A program made the position numbers and the translations under genes. Below, in pieces: positions 7,597 to 15,298 of a stretch of DNA of 64,000 nucleotides. This DNA is from DAISKN01 sp963716925 (GTDB lineage Bacteria > Acidobacteriota > Vicinamibacteria > Marinacidobacterales > SMYC01). The stretch spans positions 1 through 64,000 of the forward strand of contig CAVQUX010000024.1 of assembly GCA_963716925.1 (NCBI GenBank). The letters are read 5' to 3'. The notes under the pieces are model-generated. The model did not search any database. It was not told where the DNA came from and was given only the letters and a program-made list of their open reading frames with translations. How positions within the stretch are numbered: the first letter of the stretch is position 1; every line of letters starts with the position of its first letter.

Positions 7597-9828
7597 TCAA
7601 ACCCAGACGAAGTAGCGCCGGAACTCCCAGTCGGTCACCTGCTCCGTCGGGAGCGCGACCCCGCTCTCGGCCGCCCACTTCGTGAAGTCGCTCCACTCGT
7701 CGCTCTTCACCGAAGCGTAGTGATCGACGAAAGCGTCGCCCAGCATCTGGCGGGCGTTCTCCGAGCTTCGAAATGCCTCGATGGATTCGGGGTAGCTCCT
7801 CGTCAGCATCTTGAAGCGCTCGTATTTCAGGGGATCCCCTATCGCGTAGCCTCCGGGCTCCAGATGGTCTCGAATCCCCTGCAGGCCTCCGAGAAGCATC
7901 ACCGCGAGGCAGAGATAGGGGTTCACGTCGCTGCCCGGGGTTCGGTGCTCGAGCCTGGTGTGCTTCTCCGGAACCGAGCCATGGATCACCCGGATGGCGG
8001 CGGTGTGGCTGTCGAGGCCCCAGGAGGCATTCTCCGGATTCCACAATAGTGAGTTCAAACGGCGAAAGGAGTTCACCCACGGCCGGAACACCAGGTGGAA
8101 ATCGGGCATGGTCTCCATCATGCCGGCCGCGAACCAGCGCGTCACCGGGCTCAGGGTCCTGGCCTCCCCGTCCCAGCTGATGTTCTTGCCGTCCCGCCAC
8201 AGGCTGAGATGATGGTGGGCCCCGCAGCACGAATCCCCGGTCCCGATGTGGATCGCGGGCATGAACGTCGCCAGAAGGCCCTCCTCGGCGCAAAGCTGCT
8301 TCAAATAGAGCTTCGCCCGGACGGCGTCATCCGCGGCTTTCAGGGGCGACTCGTGCTCGATGGCGAACTCGAACATGCCGTGACCGAGCTCGGTGTGAAA
8401 CGCCTCGACATGGACTCCGACAGCCTCCATGCGAGAGAGGAACTCCCGGGCCAGGGGCTCGAAGCTCGGGAAGCGGCTGATGCTGTAACAGTCCCATCCG
8501 CGGCCGAAGGTTTCGAGCTCTCGGTATCGGTTCTCCCGCAGGAGCTCGTCGTCGGCCTGGTAGATATAGAACTCGTATTCCAGGGGGTAGGCCGACTCGA
8601 AGCAGTCGCGAGGTGCGCGGATGACCCCCGCTCCGATCTGCCCACCGTCCCGACCGGCGATGCCCGCGTCGATGACGGGGAGAGCTCCGGTCCGGATCAC
8701 CTTGCGGATATCGATACCGGTAGGCGTCCCGCGGTATCCGAAGAAGGGAATCTGGAAGTCGGGGTGCTCCCCCACGGTGATCTCGTACATCGCGCGGTTG
8801 TTCTCGATCATGACCTCGGGAGATCCGCCCTGGTACGCCGCAAGCGCGAAGGCCGCCGCCTGGGCGAAGCCTCCGAGGCCTACCGTCTCGGCGATGACGC
8901 TCTCGCCGCCGATCCAGGTGATCTCGTCTTCGGTATGGCCCTCGAAGAGCCGCGCGGCGACTTGGGGATGCGAGCCGGAAAACCAGCGATCTCCGAGACC
9001 GCTCACCCGGATCGCGAACCCGCGGCAGTTGAGGGTCATGGCGGTGACGACGCTCGATGCCTCGATGTTTCGGGCGGCGTCGGCGGTGGCCTTCGCCGAC
9101 GCCATCGAGAGACGCAGGAAGAAGTAATTGTCTTCGGTGAGGGCTCGGAGGACGTCTTTCACCGTCTGCCGGGGGATCTCGCCCTGATCCACCAGGTCCA
9201 GGAGGTCGGGGAAGAGTCGATCGGAGAACAGAAGCGAGGCCGCGGTGTTGCGGCTGTGGAGCTCGTCGCCCATGTGAAGAGCGCGCGCCATGATCGGCTT
9301 GAGCGGAATTCCTCCCGCCTGCCGCACCGCCGCTCCCAGCACCGGCCCGATGGAGACCGCGAGGAAGCGAAGGCGGCTCCCTACTTCCTCGTTATAGACA
9401 CCGTAGTTCAGGCGAGCGCGGGCTTTCCCCTCATAGAGGTTGCAGAATCCGGTATTCCCGTATCGTTGGTTCCTCACGCAGAAAACCGGCATGGAGGCGG
9501 TGTAGATCCCCGCCACCGAGCCCACGCAGCCGTGATCGTGGCAGCTTCCGATCCGAATCTCTCCCCGCGAGAACTTTTCGCTCGCTTCCCCGGGGGAGCT
9601 CGCCAGGCCCTCGTAGAGCGCGCCGCCGATGAGCGCCGCGCGCTGTCCCCCGTGATACTCGGAAAAGTCCAGCGGAGGGCCGGAGGTGAGCACCAGCTCC
9701 GACGTCATCCCGGGAACGACCTCGATTGCCGGCCGGACGTCGACGAGAACGGGCTCGGACTTCGTCAGCCGCTCGAACGCCTCCTGATTGGCGCCGTCGA
9801 CGTCGAGGGTGGGCCTGGTTTCGTTCAT
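7597..9828 (-). CDS. DUF1116 (AllG/YlbE-like) fused to glutamine synthetase-like catalytic domain
   Basis: One uninterrupted 743-residue frame holds two families. Residues about 15-410 match DUF1116/AllG-YlbE: VLVDVRPAIEVVPGM, SCHDHGCVGSVAGI, LHMGDELHSRNTAAS, RVSGLGDRWFSG, ETVGLGGFAQAAA, YRGTPTGIDIRKV. Relatives belong to the FdrA/YlbE/YlbF group linked to oxamate carbamoyl transfer in allantoin degradation. Residues about 413-743 are a glutamine synthetase catalytic domain: LEYEFYIY, ELGHGMFEF, GTGDSCCGAHHHLSLW, NSFRRL, RLEHRTPGSDVNPYL and the C-terminal TDWEFRRYF. The synthetase beta-grasp domain is absent, replaced by the DUF1116 part. Joint activity is unknown; no other oxamate genes are nearby. 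The divergent SDR starts 52 nt upstream. Confidence 0.8.
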   Translation of the reverse strand: MNETRPTLDVDGANQEAFERLTKSEPVLVDVRPAIEVVPGMTSELVLTSGPPLDFSEYHGGQRAALIGGALYEGLASSPGEASEKFSRGEIRIGSCHDHGCVGSVAGIYTASMPVFCVRNQRYGNTGFCNLYEGKARARLNYGVYNEEVGSRLRFLAVSIGPVLGAAVRQAGGIPLKPIMARALHMGDELHSRNTAASLLFSDRLFPDLLDLVDQGEIPRQTVKDVLRALTEDNYFFLRLSMASAKATADAARNIEASSVVTAMTLNCRGFAIRVSGLGDRWFSGSHPQVAARLFEGHTEDEITWIGGESVIAETVGLGGFAQAAAFALAAYQGGSPEVMIENNRAMYEITVGEHPDFQIPFFGYRGTPTGIDIRKVIRTGALPVIDAGIAGRDGGQIGAGVIRAPRDCFESAYPLEYEFYIYQADDELLRENRYRELETFGRGWDCYSISRFPSFEPLAREFLSRMEAVGVHVEAFHTELGHGMFEFAIEHESPLKAADDAVRAKLYLKQLCAEEGLLATFMPAIHIGTGDSCCGAHHHLSLWRDGKNISWDGEARTLSPVTRWFAAGMMETMPDFHLVFRPWVNSFRRLNSLLWNPENASWGLDSHTAAIRVIHGSVPEKHTRLEHRTPGSDVNPYLCLAVMLLGGLQGIRDHLEPGGYAIGDPLKYERFKMLTRSYPESIEAFRSSENARQMLGDAFVDHYASVKSDEWSDFTKWAAESGVALPTEQVTDWEFRRYFVWV

Positions 9829-9880
9829 TGTCGGCGTTCCCGGGAAGATCTATGATGCGGCGCATTCTATCGTGACTCCG

Positions 9881-10626
9881 ATGCGAGACAATGAGCCGCG
9901 CGCCGTCGCGCTCGTCACCGGCGGGCAGGGGGGATCGGACGGGCCATCAATCGAAGGCTCGTCGAAGCCGGATACACCGTGGTCTCGGGAGACGTGACGG
10001 TGGATCGCGCCCGAAGCGGCCGCCGGGATGAATCGATGGACGGCGAAGTGTTCCTGCAGCGCCTGGACGTGACGTCGACGGAGAGCGTTCGGGAGGCGGT
10101 GGCGGCGGCAGCGGCTCTCGGTCCTCTGAGGGCCGTCGTCAATTGCGCCGGCATCCTGCGCTCCGGCGAAACGGACCGCTTCGAGGAGGACCGGATCGAA
10201 GAGATGTTCGATATCAATCTCTTCGGCGCCGTCCGGGTCACGGTCGCGGCGGCGGCGCACATGACCGAGGGGAGCGCCATCGTCAACGTCAGCAGCATCA
10301 GCTGCCGCCTGAACGATCAGGGCGACCTCGCCCTCTACGGCGCGACGAAAGCAGCGCTCGAGAGCTTCACCCGGGCGAACGCCCACCAGCTCGGCCCGCG
10401 ACGGATCCGCGTGAACGCGGTAGCGCCCGGGGTCATCGACGTGGCGATGTCCGACGACATGCGGCGAGTCGCCTTCTCGGAGAAGTCTCCGCTCAAGCGA
10501 TGTCCCCTGGGCCGGATGGGCACCGCCGAAGAGGTCGCCGAGTGCGTGGAGTTCCTTCTGTCTCGCCGGGCTTCCTACGTCAACGGCACGACCCTGATCG
10601 TGGACGGCGGTATCAGCGGCTACTAG
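9881..10626 (+). pseudogene. Short-chain dehydrogenase/reductase with one frame break near the start
   Basis: From ATG 9881 the protein begins RAVALVTGGQGG and then leaves frame. The continuation IGRAINRRLVEAGYTVVSGD is in the next frame and runs intact to 10626. Adding one base to the run of six G at about 9929-9934 restores the Rossmann motif TGxxxGIG. Downstream are VNCAGIL (NAG motif), SSIS and YGATK (catalytic Tyr-x-x-x-Lys) and the C-terminal INGTT-type segment VNGTTLIVDGG. Such enzymes are NAD(P)-dependent oxidoreductases; substrate unknown. A missing base in a homopolymer is a common sequencing error, so the gene may be intact in the organism. Confidence 0.85.
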
Positions 10627-10740
10627 CGGTCCGGATTCTCGCTCGCAGATCGAGCTTCGCCTGGAGCGGGAGTGGTCCGAGCGCCTGCTTCGGCGAGGCC
10701 GTCGCCGTCGCCGATATTGAACGTCAGGACTCGAAGGACG

Positions 10741-10758
10741 CTCCCGCCGCGGCGGGAG
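10741..10758. terminator. GC-rich hairpin between convergent genes
   Basis: Perfect dyad CTCCCGCC/GGCGGGAG with a two-base loop, five bases beyond the stop of the thioredoxin-like gene. No T-run follows in either direction, so it is at best a weak or factor-assisted terminator. Confidence 0.35.
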
Positions 10759-10762
10759 GACT

Positions 10763-11278
10763 TCATCGTCCGAGAAGGGCCTTCACGTCGCGCTCGATGC
10801 GCTCGGGGGCGGTCTTGGGGTTGAACCCGATGTGCCGCTTCTGGAGGATGCCGTCCCAATCCACGATGTAGGTCGTGGGCATGGCGTAGACGAGATACGA
10901 GTCGTCGACCTCCGTCGTGCTCACCACGTTGCGGTAGCGGATCCCGAGGTCGTCGAGAAACTCCTTCACCTCGTCCGTCGGCGGCGTCCGGTCGTTCACG
11001 TGCAGTCCGACGACTTCGAGCCCCTCGGTGCGGTAGGTATCTTGAAGCTTCTGGAAGAACGGCATCGAATCGGTGCAGGGACCGCACCAGACCGCCCAGA
11101 AATCGAGCACCACGATCTTGCCCTTGAGCGAGCTCAGTCGGAACTTCTCACCCGTGACCGACGGGAGTGTGAAGTCGGGCGCTTTCTTCCCCAGGATGTC
11201 CTTGGCGGGCTTCTCCTGGACCCCCGCCGCCGACAGCGTCGCCGCCAGGAGCGGGAGAGCGAAAAGAGCGATCTTCAT
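10763..11278 (-). CDS. Exported TlpA/ResA-like thioredoxin
   Basis: A 171-residue protein with an N-terminal signal peptide (MKIALFALPLLAATLSAAG) and a redoxin domain of the TlpA/ResA type. It has APDFTLPSVTG near the start of the fold, FWAVWCGPC with the CxxC active site, and a cis-Pro segment AMPTTYIVD. Such proteins reduce or oxidise thiols outside the cytoplasm, for example in cytochrome c maturation. ATG 11276-11278 overlaps the trxB stop by four bases, placing it as third gene of trxA-trxB-tlpA; electrons from cytosolic thioredoxin would need a membrane carrier not seen here. Confidence 0.9.
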   Translation of the reverse strand: MKIALFALPLLAATLSAAGVQEKPAKDILGKKAPDFTLPSVTGEKFRLSSLKGKIVVLDFWAVWCGPCTDSMPFFQKLQDTYRTEGLEVVGLHVNDRTPPTDEVKEFLDDLGIRYRNVVSTTEVDDSYLVYAMPTTYIVDWDGILQKRHIGFNPKTAPERIERDVKALLGR

Positions 11279-12264
11279 GGTCTCGCCTCGGAGACCGCCC
11301 TGGACGAGTGCTCGCCCTCGTGCTCTGCGAGCCAGCGTTCGGCGTCGATCGCCGCCATGCATCCCGTGCCCGCAGCGGTGACCGCCTGCCGGTACACCTT
11401 GTCCATCACGTCGCCGCAGGCGAAGACCCCCTCGACCGAGGTGCGGGTTCCCTGCTGGACCCGGATGTAGCCCTGCTCGTCGAGGTCGAGCTTGCCGCGG
11501 AACAGATCGCTCCTGGGCTCGTGACCGATGGCGACGAACAGCGCTCCGAGAGCGACGTCGGTCTTCTCGCCGGTGTTCCGGTTCTGGATGCGGATCCCCT
11601 CGACGTCCTTGTCCCCGAGGACCTCGATCACCTCGCTGTCCCACACGAAATGAATCTTCTCGTTCTTGAAAGCGCGGTCCTGCATGATCTTCGACGCGCG
11701 GAGCTCGCTCCTGCGATGGACGACGGTCACCTTGCTCCCGAAGCGGGTGAGGAAGAGCGCTTCCTCCACCGCCGTGTCGCCGCCCCCGACGACCCCGATC
11801 TCTTTGCCCCGATAAAGGGCCCCGTCGCAGGTGGCGCAGGCCGAGACCCCGCGGTTCTGGAGCTTCTTCTCCGATTCCAGGCCGAGCCACTTGGCGGCGG
11901 CGCCCGTGGCGATGATGAGCGCGTCCGCGAGGTAGGTCTCCTTCGCGGTCTTGACCCGGAACGGTCTCCCGTCGATCTCGACCTCGGTCGCGTCGGCGTA
12001 GACGATCTCGGAGCCGAACCGCTCGGCCTGTTTGCGAAAGAGATCCATCATCTCGGGGCCGGTCACACCCTCGGGGAATCCCGGGTAGTTCTCGACCTCC
12101 GTCGTCAGCATGAGCTGTCCGCCGGGAATCCCGATCTTGGTGTCCGTTCCCGAGCCGGCAAGGACCAGCGGCGCGAGCTCCGCGCGGCCGGCATAGATGC
12201 CCGCGGTGTACGCGGCGGGGCCGCTCCCGATGATGATCACTCGTCTTCGACCCATGGGAGTCAT
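11275..12264 (-). CDS. trxB: Thioredoxin reductase
   Basis: NADPH-dependent flavoenzyme that reduces thioredoxin. It has 329 residues, with FAD-binding IIIGSGPAAYTAGIYA at the N-terminus, the redox motif CATCDG, the NADPH-binding VVGGGDTAVEEA, and the C-terminal GVFACGDV FAD segment. I chose ATG 12264 because it overlaps the trxA stop (ATGA, 12261-12264); an internal ATG at 12255 is possible. Its own stop overlaps the start of the tlpA-like gene, so translation of all three is probably coupled. Confidence 0.96.
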   Translation of the reverse strand: MTPMGRRRVIIIGSGPAAYTAGIYAGRAELAPLVLAGSGTDTKIGIPGGQLMLTTEVENYPGFPEGVTGPEMMDLFRKQAERFGSEIVYADATEVEIDGRPFRVKTAKETYLADALIIATGAAAKWLGLESEKKLQNRGVSACATCDGALYRGKEIGVVGGGDTAVEEALFLTRFGSKVTVVHRRSELRASKIMQDRAFKNEKIHFVWDSEVIEVLGDKDVEGIRIQNRNTGEKTDVALGALFVAIGHEPRSDLFRGKLDLDEQGYIRVQQGTRTSVEGVFACGDVMDKVYRQAVTAAGTGCMAAIDAERWLAEHEGEHSSRAVSEARP

Positions 12265-12590
12265 GCCACGTGCCGTTCGACGAGACGCGCCAGGTTCTCC
12301 TTCGACGTCACTCCCACCACCTGTTCCTTGACCTCGCCGCCTTTGAAGATCATGATCGTGGGAATCCCTCGGATGTCGTACTTCTCCGACGTCTCCGAGT
12401 TCTCGTCCACGTTCAGCTTCCCCACCCGGATGCGTCCCTGGAACTCGTCCGCGAGAGCCTCGATCGAAGGCGCCATCATCTTGCAGGGGGCGCACCACTC
12501 GGCCCAGAAGTCCACGAGGACCGGCTGCGGGGACGACAGGACTTCTTCCTTCCACTTCTCGTCCGTGAACGTGAGCACTTTTTCGGGCAT
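12261..12590 (-). CDS. trxA: Thioredoxin
   Basis: A 109-residue cytoplasmic disulfide reductase with the usual fold and length. The active site reads FWAEWCAPCKMM, an Ala in place of the common Gly of WCGPC. The cis-Pro segment GIPTIMIFKGG and KLNVDEN are standard. ATG 12590 gives the canonical N-terminus; an upstream open frame is not conserved. It is first gene of the trxA-trxB-tlpA operon and divergent from rsmA. Confidence 0.96.
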   Translation of the reverse strand: MPEKVLTFTDEKWKEEVLSSPQPVLVDFWAEWCAPCKMMAPSIEALADEFQGRIRVGKLNVDENSETSEKYDIRGIPTIMIFKGGEVKEQVVGVTSKENLARLVERHVA

Positions 12591-12671
12591 GACCCGCCAA
12601 ACTAACAAACGCGCGGAGACGCCGTCAACCTCATGGCCGGGACGCCGAAGACGGCGTGCTATCCTCGCGGC

Positions 12672-13517
12672 ATGTCGAGAGCGACGCGCGCGACGAATCC
12701 AACATTCCACCCCTCACGCGCCAAGGGTCAGTGCTTCCTCAAGGACGAGCGATACGTCGAGAGGATCGTCCAGGCCATCGCTCCGCGCCCTTCTGAAACG
12801 CTTCTCGAGATCGGAGCGGGGCAGGGCCAGCTCACGATTCCCCTAGCCCGCGCGGGAGCGCGCGTCGTCGCCATCGAGTCGGACCGAAGGCTCGCCGAGG
12901 AGCTGCGGCCGAATCTCGAGAACGTTCCCGGCGTCGAGCTTCTCGTTACCGACGCGCTCCGTGTCGACTTCCGCGACATCGCGCATGCCCGCGGGCCGGA
13001 GAAGCTCCGCGTCGTGGGAAACCTTCCCTACTCCGTCGCCGCGCCGATACTCCTTCGGCTCCTCGGCGCCCGCGAATGCTGGAGCGAGCTCGTCCTCATG
13101 TTCCAGAGCGAGGTGGCCGAGCGCCTGACGGCGAAGCCGGGCACCAAGGCCTACGGGTTTCTCACCGTGGTCGCTCAACGGGCGGCCAGGGTGAGCGTTC
13201 TCTTTCGCATCCCCCCCGACGCCTTTCGTCCCCGTCCCCGCGTGGTCTCGGCGCTCCTTCGGTTCGAGATGCGCGAAGTGGATTCGCGCGATGCGGGGGT
13301 GGACGAGAAGCTCTTCCGGGGTCTGGTCCGCGGGCTCCTCGCGCACCGGCGAAAGACTATCAGCAACAACATCAAGCACTTGGAGCCGAGCGGCCTTTCG
13401 CGCGAGGCGACGCTGGGGGCCCTTCAGACGATGGGAATCGATCCCGCTCGCCGCGCGGAAACCCTGGGGGTCGAGGAATTTGCGGAGCTCTCCCGCATCT
13501 GCGCCGGGCTGCGCTGA
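12672..13517 (+). CDS. rsmA: 16S rRNA dimethyladenosine methyltransferase
   Basis: SAM-dependent enzyme that dimethylates two adjacent adenines near the 3' end of 16S rRNA during small-subunit assembly. The 281-residue protein has QCFLKDERYVERIV at the N-terminus, the SAM motif LEIGAGQGQLT, VAIESDRRL, and the catalytic NLPYSVAAPIL. It also has the C-terminal helical domain with RRKTISNNIK. ATG 12672 was chosen over ATG 12633 because the upstream 13 residues are not family-like. Confidence 0.95.
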   Translation: MSRATRATNPTFHPSRAKGQCFLKDERYVERIVQAIAPRPSETLLEIGAGQGQLTIPLARAGARVVAIESDRRLAEELRPNLENVPGVELLVTDALRVDFRDIAHARGPEKLRVVGNLPYSVAAPILLRLLGARECWSELVLMFQSEVAERLTAKPGTKAYGFLTVVAQRAARVSVLFRIPPDAFRPRPRVVSALLRFEMREVDSRDAGVDEKLFRGLVRGLLAHRRKTISNNIKHLEPSGLSREATLGALQTMGIDPARRAETLGVEEFAELSRICAGLR

Positions 13518-13601
13518 CCGCCTCTTTTTTTCGTTTCCAGGGCTTTTATCTGGTAGTATGAAGCGATTTCTGAGCCCTGGGAAGCTAAACCCCTGCAGTC
13601 A

Positions 13602-15278
13602 ATGGTGAAATCTGCGCAACGAGCGCCGCACCTCGAAGTGCTGCCGCTCGGCGGCCTCGGCGAGTTCGGCCTGAACATGATGGCCTACCGTCTCGGAAGC
13701 GACATCCTCGTCGTGGATTGCGGCATCATGTTCCCGAGCGCCGACACCCCGGGGGTCGATCTCCTCCTTCCCGACACGAGCTACCTCGCTGCGCACCGGG
13801 ACCTCGTTCGGGGAATCGTCCTCACCCACGGCCACGAGGATCACATCGGAGCGCTTCCGTTCGTTCTACGCACCCACCCGGTGCCGGTCTACGGCACGAA
13901 GCTCACCCTGGGAATGTGCCGAAGACGGCTCGAGGAGCACGGTCTTCTCGACAAGGTGGAGCTTCGCGAAGTCGCTCCGGGGGAGCGGGTCAAGATCGGA
14001 GCGTTCGACCTCGAGTTCATCTACGTATCTCACAGCCTCGCGGACGCCGTCGCCATCGCGATCGGAACTCCACAGGGAGTCGTGCTCCACACCGGCGACT
14101 TCAAGATCGACGAGAGCCCGCCCGTCGGCCCGCCCATCGACATGAAGAGGCTCGGCGAGCTCGGACAGCGCGGGGTCCTGTGCCTCCTCTCCGACAGCAC
14201 CAACAGCGAGGTGCCCGGAAGGAGCGGTCCGGAGAACGCGGTCTCGAAGGGGTTCGACGAGGTCCTGCGGGGCGCTCCGGGACGGGTTTTCCTCTCGTGT
14301 TTCACCTCGAGCACCCATCGCCTCCAGATCGCGCTCGATCTCGCGGCGCAGTATGGACGAAAGGCGATCCTCGTCGGACGGAGCATGGTCGAGAACGTCG
14401 CGACGGCAATCGACCTCGGCTACCTGCGCCCGCCGTCGGAAACTCTCTGGGCCATCGAGGACATCGACCAGCTGCCGCGGGCGAAACAGCTCGTGGTGAC
14501 GGCGGGAAGCCAGGGAGAGCCGATGTCGGCCCTCGCCCAGATCGCGAACCGCTCCCACCGGTTCGTCTCCGCCGAGCCGGGAGACCGGGTGATCCTGAGC
14601 GCCCGGGTCATCCCCGGCAACGAGCGCGCCGTGAACCGGATCGTGAACCTGCTCTTCAAGCTCGGCTGCGAGGTCTACTATCCGCCGAAGGCGCAGGTCC
14701 ACGTCTCGGGACACGGGTGCGCGGAGGAGCTAGCGATGCTCCTCCGCCTCCTCCGGCCGCGCTACTTCGTCCCGATCCACGGCGAGTGGAGGCAGCTCTA
14801 CCACCACGCGAAGATCGCGCGGGAGAACGGAGTCGCGGAGAAGGACGTGTTCCTCGCCGAGGACGGCGACATGCTGCGCTTCGACGAGGACGGCGCCCGC
14901 GTCGCCGACAAGATCGCGACCGGCCGGGTGCTCGTCGACGGAAGCGGGCTCGGGCTCGTCGACGACTGCGTGGTCCGGGACCGGAAGCGGCTCGCGACCG
15001 GAGGTCTCGTGGTGCCGATGGTCTCGCTCTCGGCTTCGAGCGAGCTCGAGGTCTCGGATCTCCTGAGCCGCGGGTTCATAGAGAGCGAGGAGGGGGAAGC
15101 ACTCCTCGCCGAGGCGCACGACGCGATGCTCTCGGCGGTACGGGAGCTCTCCCCCGCCGATGACCGCAGCGAGCGAGCCATCGAAGAGCTCCTCGAGACG
15201 ACGCTGAAGCGTTTCTTCCGCAAGAAGTCCGTGCGCCGGCCGGTCATCGTCCCGGTCGTGGTGGCCCACGGAAGGTGA
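13602..15278 (+). CDS. rnj: Ribonuclease J
   Basis: Metallo-beta-lactamase/beta-CASP ribonuclease for mRNA decay and rRNA processing. The 558 residues are normal length. The metal motif is LTHGHEDHIGALPF (HxHxDH at about 76-81), with HTGDFKID and SDSTNSEVPG of the beta-CASP part, and SGHGCAEEL and PIHGEWRQL toward the C-terminal metal site. The 84 bp before it contain a T-rich stretch and a TAGTAT that could be a -10 box, but no convincing -35. ftsK follows 20 nt downstream. Confidence 0.94.
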   Translation: MVKSAQRAPHLEVLPLGGLGEFGLNMMAYRLGSDILVVDCGIMFPSADTPGVDLLLPDTSYLAAHRDLVRGIVLTHGHEDHIGALPFVLRTHPVPVYGTKLTLGMCRRRLEEHGLLDKVELREVAPGERVKIGAFDLEFIYVSHSLADAVAIAIGTPQGVVLHTGDFKIDESPPVGPPIDMKRLGELGQRGVLCLLSDSTNSEVPGRSGPENAVSKGFDEVLRGAPGRVFLSCFTSSTHRLQIALDLAAQYGRKAILVGRSMVENVATAIDLGYLRPPSETLWAIEDIDQLPRAKQLVVTAGSQGEPMSALAQIANRSHRFVSAEPGDRVILSARVIPGNERAVNRIVNLLFKLGCEVYYPPKAQVHVSGHGCAEELAMLLRLLRPRYFVPIHGEWRQLYHHAKIARENGVAEKDVFLAEDGDMLRFDEDGARVADKIATGRVLVDGSGLGLVDDCVVRDRKRLATGGLVVPMVSLSASSELEVSDLLSRGFIESEEGEALLAEAHDAMLSAVRELSPADDRSERAIEELLETTLKRFFRKKSVRRPVIVPVVVAHGR

Positions 15279-15298
15279 CAAGGTGACGAGGTAACGGA

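Noticed and set aside
8095..9855. 586-codon open frame antisense to the DUF1116-GS fusion
   Set aside because: Shadow frame without recognisable domains.
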